Assembly: GCF_029382255.1 (NCBI RefSeq)
Contig: NZ_JARLLG010000004.1
Span: 186,001 to 250,000 of the forward strand
Source of the DNA: Isoptericola croceus
Lineage (GTDB): Bacteria; Actinomycetota; Actinomycetes; Actinomycetales; Cellulomonadaceae
Direction: 5' to 3'
Length of the DNA stretch: 64,000 nt
Part shown: one piece after another, positions 34,162 through 43,498 of the stretch
Layout of the letters: each line of letters opens with the position of its first letter
Position numbering within the stretch: position 1 is the first letter of the stretch
Position numbers and translations under genes: made by a program
Notes under the pieces: generated by a model
The model's input: only the letters and a program-made list of their open reading frames with translations
Databases searched by the model: none
What the model was told of the DNA's origin: nothing

Positions 34162-34446
34162 ATGGAGGTCTCCGTCAGCGCGCTGCGCGCCGAGCTGAAG
34201 TCCTGGATCGAGAAGGCTCGTGACGGCGAGGACGTCGTCATCACCGATCGCGGTGTCCCGGTCGCCCGCCTCACCGGCGTCGGCAGCGCCGACCTGGTCA
34301 GCGAGCTCGTCCGTGACGGCCTGCTCACCCCCGCCCAGACCGAGCGTCCCACCCACGCGGTGCCGCCGACGGCGCAGGCGGTGGGTGCGAGCAACGGTAC
34401 GTCCCGCTCCGGGCTGTCCGGCCTCGTCCGGCGCATCCGCCGCTGA
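34162..34446 (+). CDS. Phd/YefM-type antitoxin
   Basis: 94 residues. MEVSVSALRAELKSWI and VVITDRGVPVARL are the N-terminal DNA-binding part of Phd/YefM antitoxins; the C-terminal part is charged and disordered, ending RRIRR. It precedes a PIN toxin gene by 15 bp, so this is a type II toxin-antitoxin pair. Confidence 0.88.
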   Translation: MEVSVSALRAELKSWIEKARDGEDVVITDRGVPVARLTGVGSADLVSELVRDGLLTPAQTERPTHAVPPTAQAVGASNGTSRSGLSGLVRRIRR

Positions 34447-34461
34447 GAGGAACCCGTCCCG

Positions 34462-34884
34462 ATGGCACTCGTCTACTTCGACGCCAGCGCGCTGGTGAAG
34501 CTGTGCGTGCCCGAGCAGGGTTCGGACCTGGCGAGCGCCCTGTGGAACAGAGCGGACGTCGTCGTCACCTCGCGTCTCGCCGACATCGAGCTGCGGGCGA
34601 CCCTCGCGGCCGGTGAGCGTGCCGGCGTGCTCGACCCCGGCTCCCGCCGTCGGGCGCTCGACCGCTGGACCGTGCTGTGGCCCGCCCTGCACGTCGTGGA
34701 GGTGACCACGCGGGTGGCCGACGCCGCCGCCGAGCTGACCGCCGGACCTCACCCGCTGCGTGGTGGTGACGCGGTGCATGTGGCCAGCGCGCTCGCCGTC
34801 TCGCACGACGACACCCTCGTGGTGGCGTGGGACGAGCACGTCGCCACGGCGGCACGGGACCAGCAGCTCCGCGTCCTCCCGTAA
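34462..34884 (+). CDS. vapC: VapC-type PIN-domain toxin
   Basis: 140 residues. The four acidic PIN residues are visible: VYFDASALVKL (Asp), SRLADIELRAT (Glu), GGDAVHVASAL (Asp) and VVAWDEHVATAA (Asp). PIN toxins are Mg-dependent RNases cleaving tRNA or rRNA. It is paired with the Phd-type antitoxin upstream, with GAGGAA before the ATG. The target is unknown. Confidence 0.92.
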   Translation: MALVYFDASALVKLCVPEQGSDLASALWNRADVVVTSRLADIELRATLAAGERAGVLDPGSRRRALDRWTVLWPALHVVEVTTRVADAAAELTAGPHPLRGGDAVHVASALAVSHDDTLVVAWDEHVATAARDQQLRVLP

Positions 34885-34893
34885 CCTGGTCGC

Positions 34894-35226
34894 GTGATCG
34901 GGAACCTCCAGCTCCTCGTGCTCGCCGGCCTGGCGATCGTGGTCTTCGTCGTGCAGGTGTGGGCACTCGTCGACGCCCTGCGCCGGCCGGCGCACGGCTT
35001 CAAGGCCGAGGGCAAGCTCAGCAAACCGGCCTGGTTGCTCATCCTCGGCGCCGCCGCCGTGCTCGGCTTCCTCGGGCTTCCCGCGCGTGGCGGCGCGGGC
35101 AACGCGGTGGGCTTCCTCAACGTCATCGCGGTGATCGCCGCGATCGTGTACCTCGTGGACGTGCGGCCGAAGCTCCGCGCGTACGGCACCGGCAAGGGCC
35201 GCTCGCAGGGCTCGAGCGGTTGGTGA
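34894..35226 (+). CDS. DUF2516 membrane protein
   Basis: 110 residues from a GTG at 34894. QLLVLAGLAIVVFVVQVWALVDALRRP then KPAWLLILGAAAVLGFLGL, then VGFLNVIAVIAAIVYLVDVRPKL. These three hydrophobic segments with the RRPxxGFxAEGKxSKPxW motif are the DUF2516 pattern of actinobacteria. Function unknown. The stop overlaps the asparaginase start as GTGA. Confidence 0.85.
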   Translation: MIGNLQLLVLAGLAIVVFVVQVWALVDALRRPAHGFKAEGKLSKPAWLLILGAAAVLGFLGLPARGGAGNAVGFLNVIAVIAAIVYLVDVRPKLRAYGTGKGRSQGSSGW

Positions 35227-36257
35227 GCGCGCCGATCACCCAGGGCGCCGTCCCGCTCGCCGACGTCGTGCGCGGCGACCTCGTGGAGTCGGTGCACCTG
35301 GGCCACCTCGTGGTGCTCGACCCGCGCGGCGCCGTCGTGCACGCCGCGGGAGACCCGGCCGCGGAGATCTGGCCGCGCTCGGCGGTCAAGCCGCTGCAGG
35401 CGGTCGCCATGGTCCAGGCCGGCCTCGACCTGCCGCCGCCCCTGCTGGCGCTCGCGGCGGCGAGCCACAACGGCGAGCCGGTGCACCGTGACGGCGTGCG
35501 GGCGATCTTGGCCGGTGCCGGTCTGGGCGTCGACGCGCTGCGGAACACCCCGACGTTGCCGATGTACCCGCCCGCGGCCGCGGACTGGCTCCGCGCCGGG
35601 CGGGAGGCGGCGTCGATCACGCAGGACTGCTCGGGCAAGCACGCCGCGATGCTGGCGACCTGCCGCATGGCGGGGTGGGACACCGGCGACTACCTCGCGC
35701 CGTCCCACCCGCTGCAACGGCAGGTGCGCGCGGTGATCGTGGAGCTCACCGGCACCGACCCGGGGCACGTCACCACCGACGGCTGCGGCGCGCCGCTGTT
35801 CGCCACGACGCTGACCGGGCTGGCGCGGTCCTTCGGGCTGCTCGCCGGTGCGGCCGGTCGAGCAGAGCAGGGCCCGACGGCGCGGGTGGCGCGGGCGATG
35901 TCCGCGCACCCGGAGATGGTCGCCGGTACCGGGCGCGAGGACACCGCCGCGATGCGGGCCGTGCCGGGTCTGGTGGCGAAGATCGGTGCCGACGGCGTGT
36001 GCGCGGCAGGGCTGCCGGGCGGCTCGGCGCTGGCGTTCAAGATCCTGGACGGTGCCGCGCGGCCCCGGCCGGCGGTGCTCGCGGCGGCGCTGCGCCTCGC
36101 GGGTGCCCTGGACGTACCCGGCGTCGACGTCGGTGCCCTGGCCGTGCTCGGCGACGTGCCGGTGCTCGGCGGGGGCAGGCCGGTGGGCGAGGTCCGCGCG
36201 ACGTTCGACGACATGCTCGGCGCGAGGGCCGCCGTCGGGCCCAAGGAGCAGGCATGA
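35223..36257 (+). CDS. L-asparaginase II (Rhizobium-type)
   Basis: 344 residues. [49 protein letters not shown] and [11 protein letters not shown] are the motifs of the thermolabile Rhizobium etli AnsA-type asparaginases, which fold like serine beta-lactamases. It hydrolyses asparagine to aspartate and ammonia in the cytosol. GTG start overlapping DUF2516 and the stop overlapping dtd by ATGA: a three-gene operon. Confidence 0.92.
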   Translation: MSAPITQGAVPLADVVRGDLVESVHLGHLVVLDPRGAVVHAAGDPAAEIWPRSAVKPLQAVAMVQAGLDLPPPLLALAAASHNGEPVHRDGVRAILAGAGLGVDALRNTPTLPMYPPAAADWLRAGREAASITQDCSGKHAAMLATCRMAGWDTGDYLAPSHPLQRQVRAVIVELTGTDPGHVTTDGCGAPLFATTLTGLARSFGLLAGAAGRAEQGPTARVARAMSAHPEMVAGTGREDTAAMRAVPGLVAKIGADGVCAAGLPGGSALAFKILDGAARPRPAVLAAALRLAGALDVPGVDVGALAVLGDVPVLGGGRPVGEVRATFDDMLGARAAVGPKEQA

Positions 36258-36679
36258 GGGCAGTCATCCAGCGGGCGACGCGGGCGAGCGTGACGGTCGA
36301 CGGCGAGGTGGTCGGCGCGTTCGAGGGACAGGGCCTGGTGGCGCTGGTCGGTGTCACGCACGACGACGGGCCGGCGGACGCCGCGACCGTCGCCCGCAAG
36401 ATCGCCGACCTGCGGATCCTGCGGGGCGAGAGGTCGGTCGCCGACGAGGGGGCACCCGTGCTGGTGGTCAGCCAGTTCACGTTGTACGGCGACGCTCGCA
36501 AGGGGCGGCGGCCCACCTGGCAGGCGGCTGCTCCCGGCCCGGTGGCGGAGCCGCTCGTGGACGCCGTCGTGGCCGACCTGCGCGGGCGGGGGATCGAGGT
36601 CTCGACGGGAGTGTTCGGCGCCGACATGGCCGTGGAGCTGGTGAACGACGGTCCCATCACCATGCTGTTGGAGACCTAA
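36254..36679 (+). CDS. dtd: D-aminoacyl-tRNA deacylase
   Basis: 141 residues. It hydrolyses D-amino acids from mischarged tRNA. The SQFTLYGD motif (about residue 76) and the Gly-cis-Pro motif [10 protein letters not shown] at the C terminus are both intact. [15 protein letters not shown] is the usual N terminus. Length is normal. Terminated by the strong hairpin at 36775-36817. Confidence 0.97.
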   Translation: MRAVIQRATRASVTVDGEVVGAFEGQGLVALVGVTHDDGPADAATVARKIADLRILRGERSVADEGAPVLVVSQFTLYGDARKGRRPTWQAAAPGPVAEPLVDAVVADLRGRGIEVSTGVFGADMAVELVNDGPITMLLET

Positions 36680-36774
36680 CAAGCTCGGACTGCACTCCTG
36701 ACCGGCGCCGACCCGGCAACGGTCGACCCGGAGGTTCACGATGGCGTCGAACGGCTCCCGGCGGCAACCGGGAC

Positions 36775-36817
36775 GCACGACGCCCCCTCCCGGGACCATC
36801 GGGAGGGGGCGTCGTGC
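36775..36817. terminator. Bidirectional terminator hairpin
   Basis: An 18-bp perfect inverted repeat (36775-36792 and 36800-36817), GC-rich, with a 7-nt loop, lies between convergent genes dtd (+) and the LPxTG protein (-). No U tract follows, as is usual in actinobacteria. Confidence 0.75.
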
Positions 36818-36844
36818 GCTGGCCGACCGCGGTCGGCCACCTGG

Positions 36845-37540
36845 CTACTCGGCGTCCGCCGCACTCCGGTGACGGCGCACCAGCGTGACGACCGCCGCGC
36901 CGACGGCGAGGAGTCCGGCGGCGACGGCGAGCAGGCCCAGGATCTCAGCACCGGTTCGCGGCAGGAACGACGACTGACCCTGGTCCGGTGGTCCTGCCAC
37001 CTGGCCCGCCGTCGTCGTCAGATCCTCCGATCCCGGCGGTTCGCAGTTCGGCGCCGACGACGGGTAGGCGACGACGGTCCTGGTCGTCAAGGGGCCGACC
37101 TGGAAGACGACCTCCACCGACGGGCGGACCCAGTCCCACTGGTCGCCGACGACCCACTCGCCGTCGACGAGCCTCCACCCCGGCCAGTCGACGGGGTTGC
37201 CCGCCCCGTCGACCTCGGCGCCCGGCCAGAGGACCCGTCCGGACAGGGGCTGGTCCGTCAGCACGTGGTCGTCGCCGGTCGGGTTCACGAAGGTGATGGT
37301 CACGGCGCCGGGCGTGACACTCTCCGCGACGGCGTCGTACCCCAGGTACGGCACGTCGCCGTCGCAGATCGGCTCGAGGATCTTGAGCGCGAGATTCTCC
37401 TTCGGATCGTCCGGGTACTCGACCGCGCTCGGGTCGTCCTCCGTGTCCGCCGCGGCGAGCGCCCCACCGCCGAGGACGACGACGGCGCTCAGCCCGAGGG
37501 CCATGACTGCGCGTCGTCGCGCACGTGATGCCGAAGTCAT
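36845..37540 (-). CDS. LPxTG-anchored cell-wall surface protein
   Basis: 231 residues. A signal peptide (MTSASRARRRAVMALGLSAV, cleaved near the ALAAA stretch) leads to an exported domain with PVDWPGWRLVDGEWVVGD. The C terminus has the sorting signal LPRTG, a hydrophobic segment and RRHRSAADAE. Sortase should attach it to peptidoglycan. The exported domain is not recognised. There is no sortase gene in the window; class A-type sortases are encoded elsewhere. GGGACGG lies before the ATG. Confidence 0.88.
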   Translation of the reverse strand: MTSASRARRRAVMALGLSAVVVLGGGALAAADTEDDPSAVEYPDDPKENLALKILEPICDGDVPYLGYDAVAESVTPGAVTITFVNPTGDDHVLTDQPLSGRVLWPGAEVDGAGNPVDWPGWRLVDGEWVVGDQWDWVRPSVEVVFQVGPLTTRTVVAYPSSAPNCEPPGSEDLTTTAGQVAGPPDQGQSSFLPRTGAEILGLLAVAAGLLAVGAAVVTLVRRHRSAADAE

Positions 37541-37667
37541 CGGTCCGTCCCCTTTGTCTCGCCGTCCGCCGCTGGCGCGGCCACCGCCTGGTGCGACTTT
37601 CACGCTAGCCACGACGGGGCACCGCGGGTACGCCTGGTCCGGGTGAAAGCGGGCGGAGCCCCGATAT

Positions 37668-39536
37668 TCACCCGCAGGACGGCACGTCGAACAGGCGCAG
37701 GCCGGACGCGCCCACCGTCGGCGTGGACCACACCTCGAGACGGCCGGGCGCACCGGCACCCTCACCGCGGGCGGCCGCCGCCGAGGAGGGCACAGAGACC
37801 TCGACCGTCGTCGTCCGACCGGGGCGCAACGTCACCGCGATCGCGGTGTTCTCCCGCTCGTGCACGGTCAGGCTCGATCCTCCGATCGGGGTGCCCTCCT
37901 GCCGCAGGGTGGGGGCGCCGCCACCCTGCACTCCCGCTGCCGTGAGGTTGACCGCGATGTCACCGCGGCGCGGGTCGTCCTCGGGACCGGCGACGTAGAA
38001 GGGCAGGTCGCGGGCCGTGGCGCGGTCGAGCTGGTTGCTGAGGGTGACCTCGACGGTGTCGACGCGGCCGTCACCGGAGCACACGGACGCGGTGAGGTCC
38101 AGCTCCACCTCCAGGTAGGCGGTCATCTTCCCGGCCCGTGTGTCATCGAGGAAGACGCCGACGGCGTCCGCGGCACGCTCCGCGCCGAACGTCCCGGCGA
38201 CCAGCGTGCCGGTCAGCAGCTCCTGCTCGGCGGGCACGGTCGAGAACGCCAGGAAGCGACGCTGCTCCGCCGCCCGCTCGAAAGCGGGCACGACGGTCGA
38301 GATCTCCACGTCGTTCGTGGTCAGACCGGTGAACGTCGCCGCCGCGACGGCCGCGAAGAACTGGTCGGCCACCTCGGGCTCCATGGAGCGGTAGGCGCGG
38401 CGCAGCAGGAGGTCCACGACGTTCTCCGCCCGGACCTCCACGCTGTCGCTCCCCACCGCCTCGGCCACGTCCTTCGGCAGGGGAACCTGCACGGGACCGA
38501 TCGCCTCGAGCACGAACGACAGCGCCACGGGGTCTGTGGCGATCACCCCGTCGACCTGCTCGCCCTGGGACCTGGCCCACATCTCGGCGGCGATGCTGCC
38601 CGTCGTGGGGAACTCGGGTGTGGCCGTCACGTCCTGCACGAACCGACCGAGCCGTACGGAGTAGGCCTCCTCGTCCTGGGGGTCGAGCGGTACCACGCTC
38701 TCGTCGAACGACCCCACGTCGCCGCTGGACGCCTGCCTCTCGATCGTCACCTTCCCGCCGTCGATGGTCAGCAGGGTGAGGGAGCCCGCGATGCCGCCGC
38801 CGGTGCGCAGCTCGGCGTTGTTCATGCCGAGCAGCAGGTAGCGCCGCGGTTCGGCGGCACCCAGCATCGGCGGCAGGAGCGACGTGGCCCGCTCGGCCGT
38901 CGCCGTGAGCCCGGCAAGGTCACCGAGCCGGGCGTCGAGCGTCGCCAGGGGGTCCACGAGCCCGGGGCGGATGCGGGTCGGATCGATCGCGTCCAGGTCG
39001 GCCCGGGCCTCGTCGAGGACAGCCCGCGCGGTCGATACCTGGCCTGCCACCTCGGCCAGCGGCGACAGGTCGATCCCGCCGCCGTCCGTGCGGGTGGTCG
39101 CTCTCGCGGCGTCCACGGTCGCCGCGAGAGCGGGCAGGACCTCGGCAGCGAGGTCGTCGAGTGCGGCGGCGACGGACTGGACGGCGTCCACCGACGGCCC
39201 GATCGCGGGCAGGTTCGCCGCTAGATCCCAGAGCACCCCGTCCGTGGCGTCGTGCGCGGCCGCGGTCTGCTCCTGCAGCGCGACCAGCTCGGGAGCATCC
39301 GCCAGCGATCGTGCGGAGCCCGCGAAGAGGTCCTCGCGCAGAGCCTGCTCGACGGCCGGGATCTGCGCGGCGGCCTCCTCCAGCGCGCCACGAGCCGTCA
39401 GCGCGTCGCGGATCATCAGCACCGCGGCCACCGCCGCGGCGACGACGAGCACCAGCATCGACAGCAGCACCCAGCGCACGACGTGGCGCCTCGGGCGCGC
39501 TGCCGGCGCTGCGACGGCGCCCGGCTCTGCGGTCAT
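37668..39536 (-). CDS. DUF4012 domain membrane protein
   Basis: 622 residues. One N-terminal transmembrane helix (VVRWVLLSMLVLVVAAAVAAVL) anchors a large extracytoplasmic domain. The DUF4012 core is recognised by YLLLGMNNAELRTGGGIAGS and LGRFVQDVTATPEFPTTG, with MWARSQGEQVDGVIATDP after it. The family is common in actinobacteria, often near glycan genes, and its function is unknown. An N-terminal region of about 200 residues is helical. Divergent from an ECF sigma factor gene 152 bp away. Confidence 0.9.
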   Translation of the reverse strand: MTAEPGAVAAPAARPRRHVVRWVLLSMLVLVVAAAVAAVLMIRDALTARGALEEAAAQIPAVEQALREDLFAGSARSLADAPELVALQEQTAAAHDATDGVLWDLAANLPAIGPSVDAVQSVAAALDDLAAEVLPALAATVDAARATTRTDGGGIDLSPLAEVAGQVSTARAVLDEARADLDAIDPTRIRPGLVDPLATLDARLGDLAGLTATAERATSLLPPMLGAAEPRRYLLLGMNNAELRTGGGIAGSLTLLTIDGGKVTIERQASSGDVGSFDESVVPLDPQDEEAYSVRLGRFVQDVTATPEFPTTGSIAAEMWARSQGEQVDGVIATDPVALSFVLEAIGPVQVPLPKDVAEAVGSDSVEVRAENVVDLLLRRAYRSMEPEVADQFFAAVAAATFTGLTTNDVEISTVVPAFERAAEQRRFLAFSTVPAEQELLTGTLVAGTFGAERAADAVGVFLDDTRAGKMTAYLEVELDLTASVCSGDGRVDTVEVTLSNQLDRATARDLPFYVAGPEDDPRRGDIAVNLTAAGVQGGGAPTLRQEGTPIGGSSLTVHERENTAIAVTLRPGRTTTVEVSVPSSAAAARGEGAGAPGRLEVWSTPTVGASGLRLFDVPSCG

Positions 39537-39688
39537 GACCGCAGAGTACGTGGTGGGCTGTCCGTGAGGTCAGCGCGTCGCGGGGTGAAACAGTTCCTGG
39601 CCTGGTGCAAGGCTGGGCACACTCGTGACACAGAGCGGATAGCCGGCGCAGGGCCGGCGTGCGACCGACGACGACCGCAGGAGGCCCC

Positions 39689-40288
39689 GTGACCCCCGAC
39701 GTGGCGATCGAGCACGACGACGCCTGGTTCGACGCGCTGTTCGCCGCGCACTCGGTCGCCGTCCACCGCTACTTCCTGCGCCGGCTCCGCGCCGGGGACG
39801 GGTCGCGGGACGAGGCCGAGGACCTCGCCGCCGAGGTGCTGGCCACCGCCTGGCGCCGTCGGACGGACGTGCCGCACGGAGCGGAGCTGCCGTGGCTCTA
39901 CCGGACCGCCGGCTACGTGCTCGCCAACCACCGGCGCAAGCACCGCGCGCTGCCGGTGGCCGCCGTGCCGGACGAGCCGGACGACGTCGACCCGGCGACG
40001 CTCGCTGTCGCCGACGACCGGGTGCGGCGGGCCCTGACCCGGTTGTCTCCGCGTGACCGGCGCATCCTGCTCCTCGTCGCCTGGGACGGTCTGGGTGGAG
40101 CAGACCTCGCCGAGGTTCTCGGCGTGTCGCGGGGCGGGGCGGACGCCGCGCTCTCCCGCGCGCGGGCCCGGCTGAGTGCCGCCTGGGCGGAGTCCGACGA
40201 CGACGGCGTCGAGACCGCCGAGCCCGGCGCGGGGCGAGGGCCGCACCCTGCCGCGGACGCGGACGGGACGCAAGGAAGCAGCCGGTGA
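39689..40288 (+). CDS. ECF-type RNA polymerase sigma factor
   Basis: About 199 residues from the GTG at 39689, preceded by GCAGGAGG. Region 2 (DDAWFDALFAAHSVAVHRYFLRR, AEDLAAEVLATAW, LPWLYRTAGYVL) and region 4 (LSPRDRRILLLVAWDGL, LAEVLGVSRGGADAALSRAR) are clear. The C terminus is a disordered acidic tail of about 30 residues. The following gene encodes a membrane protein, the usual partner for autogenous control. Confidence 0.92.
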   Translation: MTPDVAIEHDDAWFDALFAAHSVAVHRYFLRRLRAGDGSRDEAEDLAAEVLATAWRRRTDVPHGAELPWLYRTAGYVLANHRRKHRALPVAAVPDEPDDVDPATLAVADDRVRRALTRLSPRDRRILLLVAWDGLGGADLAEVLGVSRGGADAALSRARARLSAAWAESDDDGVETAEPGAGRGPHPAADADGTQGSSR

Positions 40289-40334
40289 GGACACATTCAG
40301 GGTGTCAGAGCGAGCGCGCCCCCAGGAGGTCGTG

Positions 40335-41708
40335 ATGAACACCGAGGACGACGCCTACGAGCGGCTTGCCGCCGCGGACCCCGCCACCGACGCGGAGCCG
40401 CGCGCCAGTGTGCTCCGGGCCAAGATCGACGCACTGGCCGACGAGCCTGCGCAGGACCCGCCGTCGGACGGCGACGAGCTGGCCGCCAGGCGGGAGCGCC
40501 GCCGCGCTCCGTGGCTGGTGGCGGCCGGGATCGCCGGCGCCGTGGCGCTCTCCGGGGGTGGGTATGCGTTGGGCGTCACCGCCGCCGCCGGCGGGGCGCA
40601 GGTCGCCGCGGACCGGGCCGGGAGCGAGGCGTTGCCGCCCATCACGCTCGGCGGGGGGCGCGACATGGCGGAGTCCGGCGCGGACGCCGCGGCCGGGGCC
40701 ATGGCCGACGAGTCGGCGGACGGCTCCGGCTCCGCCGACATCTCCCTGCCGGGCTGGTTCGAGGGGCGCGCCGTCTTCAGCGCGAGCGGGCTGTCGGACG
40801 AGGCCGGCGTCGCCACCGCCTACGCGTACGACGCCCGGGAGTCGGCCACCGAGGCGGGTGCCGCCCGGCTGGCCGAGGCGCTCGGCGTCTCGGGCGAGCC
40901 TCGCTGGGAGTGGGGTTCATGGCAGGTCGGGCCGCGCGACGGCAGCGGTGCGAGCATCTGGCTCTCCGCGGACGGCACCGCCTATTTCAGCTACAACGAC
41001 CCCGCCGCCGACCCGTGGCGCTGCGAGGAGGAGCTGGCCGGGATCCCGGAGCAGGACGACGCGAACGGCGAGGACGGCCTCGTCGAGCCCACGTTCTGCG
41101 AGGAGCCGGCAGCCGCGCAGATCACCCGGCAGGACGCGATCGACGAGGTGCGCGACCTCATGGAGCGCGTCGGCGTCGACCCGGCCGGCTTCGAGCTCGA
41201 CGCGCCCGACGACGCGAGCGAGGGTGCGGTGTGGGTGTCGGCCGAGCAGGTGGTGGACGGTCAGCGGACCGGGTCGTCCTGGAGCGCGACGGTGTCCGAC
41301 GACGGCGTCGCATGGCTCGACGGGTTCCTCGCCCAGACGGTGTCGCTCGGCGAGTACCCGGTCGTGAGCCCCGCAGAGGCCGTCGAACGGCTCGGCGACC
41401 CGCGCTTCGGAGGGTCCTCGTGGCCGGTGCTCTACTCGGCGGAGGCGGATCAGATGCTGGAAGCGCGGTACGCCGAGGAGGAGCAGAGCGAGCCGACGGC
41501 GCCGCCCGCTCCGCCGTCGTCGGGCGACGACCTGCCGTGGCCCGTGTCCGAGGTGACCATCACCGAGGCCCGGCTGGGGCTCACCCAGCACCACGACGAC
41601 GGCGGGTCCGTCCTGCTGCTGCCCGCCTACGAGCTGAGCGACGCCGCGGGGAACACGTGGTCCGTGCTCGCGGTGGCGGAGGGCGTGCTCGACACGACCT
41701 CGCCGTGA
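40335..41708 (+). CDS. Single-pass membrane protein partnering the sigma factor
   Basis: 457 residues from ATG at 40335 with AGGAGG 5 nt upstream. After a short cytoplasmic domain (ASVLRAKIDALADEP) comes one transmembrane segment (WLVAAGIAGAVALSGGGYALG), then a large acidic extracytoplasmic domain with RWEWGSWQVG and ITRQDAIDEVRDLM-type segments. The position after an ECF sigma gene, in the same orientation, suggests an anti-sigma or surface-sensing role, but no zinc anti-sigma motif is present. The product is otherwise unrecognised. Confidence 0.75.
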   Translation: MNTEDDAYERLAAADPATDAEPRASVLRAKIDALADEPAQDPPSDGDELAARRERRRAPWLVAAGIAGAVALSGGGYALGVTAAAGGAQVAADRAGSEALPPITLGGGRDMAESGADAAAGAMADESADGSGSADISLPGWFEGRAVFSASGLSDEAGVATAYAYDARESATEAGAARLAEALGVSGEPRWEWGSWQVGPRDGSGASIWLSADGTAYFSYNDPAADPWRCEEELAGIPEQDDANGEDGLVEPTFCEEPAAAQITRQDAIDEVRDLMERVGVDPAGFELDAPDDASEGAVWVSAEQVVDGQRTGSSWSATVSDDGVAWLDGFLAQTVSLGEYPVVSPAEAVERLGDPRFGGSSWPVLYSAEADQMLEARYAEEEQSEPTAPPAPPSSGDDLPWPVSEVTITEARLGLTQHHDDGGSVLLLPAYELSDAAGNTWSVLAVAEGVLDTTSP

Positions 41709-41711
41709 GCC

Positions 41712-41745
41712 CGGGGTACGGTCGGGGCGTCCCTGCTGTACCCCG
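41712..41745. terminator. 8-bp hairpin between sigma operon and osmC
   Basis: CGGGGTAC (41712-41719) and GTACCCCG (41738-41745) are perfect inverted arms with an 18-nt spacer, just after the membrane protein stop and 15 bp before the osmC start. It is either a terminator or an operator for osmC. Confidence 0.4.
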
Positions 41746-41759
41746 CGAAGGAGCTCACC

Positions 41760-42203
41760 ATGTCCACTCGTACCGCACGCACCGCCTGGAACGGCACCCT
41801 GCAGGAGGGGTCGGGCCAGGTCGAGCTGTCCAGCTCCGGTACCGGCACGTTCGACGTCTCGTGGCCGCGCCGCACGGCCGAGGGCGCCGAGGGCGTCACC
41901 AGCCCCGAGGAGCTGATCGCCGCGGCGCACACCTCCTGCTTCTCGATGGCGTTCTCGGGCGAGCTCGGCAAGGCCGGCGCGACGCCCGAGCAGGTCGAGG
42001 TGTCCGCCGACGTCACGCTGACCCCGGACCCGGCCGGTGGGGTCCGGATCTCCAAGATCGCGCTGAGCGTGCGCGGGTACGCCGCCGGCACCGACGAGGC
42101 CGGCTTCCGGAAGGCCGCCGAGGCGGCAAAGGTGGGCTGCCCGGTCTCGAAGGCGCTCGCGGGCGTGGACGAGATCACGCTCGACGTCACCTACGAGGGC
42201 TGA
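41760..42203 (+). CDS. OsmC/Ohr-family peroxiredoxin
   Basis: 147 residues with AAGGAG before the ATG. The two reactive cysteines are in AAHTSCFSMAF and AKVGCPVSKAL, spaced as in OsmC. SPEELIAAAH is the family signature. OsmC reduces organic hydroperoxides and is stress-induced. It is a single-gene unit. Confidence 0.94.
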   Translation: MSTRTARTAWNGTLQEGSGQVELSSSGTGTFDVSWPRRTAEGAEGVTSPEELIAAAHTSCFSMAFSGELGKAGATPEQVEVSADVTLTPDPAGGVRISKIALSVRGYAAGTDEAGFRKAAEAAKVGCPVSKALAGVDEITLDVTYEG

Positions 42204-42216
42204 CCCGGAGCGGAGT

Positions 42217-42256
42217 GCAGGGTCAGCCTGACCGGGAGAGCGAGGGCTGACCCTGC
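42217..42256. terminator. Terminator between osmC and the convergent epimerase gene
   Basis: GCAGGGTCAGCC (42217-42228) and GGCTGACCCTGC (42245-42256) form a perfect 12-bp stem with a 16-nt loop, placed between two convergent stops, so it can serve both strands. Confidence 0.65.
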
Positions 42257-42265
42257 CTGCCGGGG

Positions 42266-43381
42266 CTACTTCGCGAGCGGCGGGGTGTCGGCGTGGGCGC
42301 CGTCCAGCACCCCGCCGAGCACCTCGAGGAGCACCTCGCCCTGGGACCGGGTCGGCTGCCAGTGCAGCACGTCCCGGGCACGCGAGGAGTCCATGACGAT
42401 GTTCGCGGCAGCCATGTCGAGCCACCCCACGTCGATCGGCACGAGCCGAGCCTTGGAGGCGATGGCCAGCCCGCGGCGCACCAGGCCGAGCGGCAGCTCG
42501 ACGAGCCGACCGTCGGCGAGCAGGTCGGCCAGGTCCTGTCCGGTCAGCGCCCCGTCCGGTGCCAGGTTGAAGGCGCCGGGATGGCGTCCGACGACGGCGG
42601 CCCGGACGGCGCTCGCGGTGTCGTCCGGGTGCAGCACCTGCAGCCGGACGCCTCGCGGGAACGGCACGAGGGGGAACAGCGACGGGTCGGTAGGCGTGGG
42701 TGGGGTGTCGCTCTGCCAGCCACGGACCAGCCCGCCGACCGCACGGCCCAGGGGGCCAGCCGCGATCTTGAGACCGAGGCGCCCGACGGGCCCGAGGAAG
42801 TACCGCCCGATCTCGGCGCCCGCCTCGCGCTGCAGCATGATCGCCGGACGCATCCGCGTCACGGTGAGCCACGGCTCTGCCCCCACCACCTCGTCGAGCA
42901 TCCGCTCGACCTCGGCCTTGCCGAGGGCGTACGGCGAGCCGGGCACACCGCCCGCCGGCCAGTCCTCGCCGACCGCGTGACCGTCGGCGGGACCGGGGGA
43001 GTACACCCCGGACGCCGACATGAAGAGCAGGTGCGGCACCCGGTGGCGCACGACGGCGTCGACGACGGCGCGGGTCCCGTCGACGTTGACGTGGTGCAGC
43101 ACGTCGGGCTTGTGCGCCGGCTGGATGGCCCAGACCAGCTGGATGACGACGTCGGCCCCCGCGAGTGCCACGTCGAGCCGCTGCGCGACGGTGGCATCGT
43201 CCGCGAGGTCGGCGCGTGCCCACTCCACGGCGTCGTGGGGCGGGCCGACGGTGCTGGTCCCGTCCGCCCGCGGGACCCTGCGAGCGACCCCCAGGACGGA
43301 GGTCACCACCGGTTCGGCGACGAGGGCCCGCAGGATGGAGGTCCCGACGTTCCCGGTGGCTCCGATCACGACGACTCGCAT
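42266..43381 (-). CDS. NAD-dependent epimerase/dehydratase family protein
   Basis: 371 residues. The Rossmann nucleotide-binding motif GATGNVG is at residue 7-13, and the catalytic Tyr-x3-Lys pair is in SPYALGKAEVE, with LLFMSASGVYS supplying the Ser. Length fits the extended SDR family. The substrate is unknown; family members act on nucleotide sugars or steroids. Divergent promoter region shared with the FAD/Fe-S dehydrogenase gene. Confidence 0.88.
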   Translation of the reverse strand: MRVVVIGATGNVGTSILRALVAEPVVTSVLGVARRVPRADGTSTVGPPHDAVEWARADLADDATVAQRLDVALAGADVVIQLVWAIQPAHKPDVLHHVNVDGTRAVVDAVVRHRVPHLLFMSASGVYSPGPADGHAVGEDWPAGGVPGSPYALGKAEVERMLDEVVGAEPWLTVTRMRPAIMLQREAGAEIGRYFLGPVGRLGLKIAAGPLGRAVGGLVRGWQSDTPPTPTDPSLFPLVPFPRGVRLQVLHPDDTASAVRAAVVGRHPGAFNLAPDGALTGQDLADLLADGRLVELPLGLVRRGLAIASKARLVPIDVGWLDMAAANIVMDSSRARDVLHWQPTRSQGEVLLEVLGGVLDGAHADTPPLAK

Positions 43382-43498
43382 GACCTGACGCTATCGGCGC
43401 CCGGCGCGGAGTGCTCGACGGGCCGGATGCGGACCGCGACGCGCCCCGCTACGGCGGACGATCCGGTGCTCGGAGCACACCGGTGGCACAATCGCCCC

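Noticed and set aside
42293-43498. A long plus-strand open frame of about 400 codons upstream of the FAD/Fe-S dehydrogenase start
   Set aside because: It is antisense to the clear epimerase gene, gives no family-like sequence, and the dehydrogenase homology begins only after the GTG at 43499.
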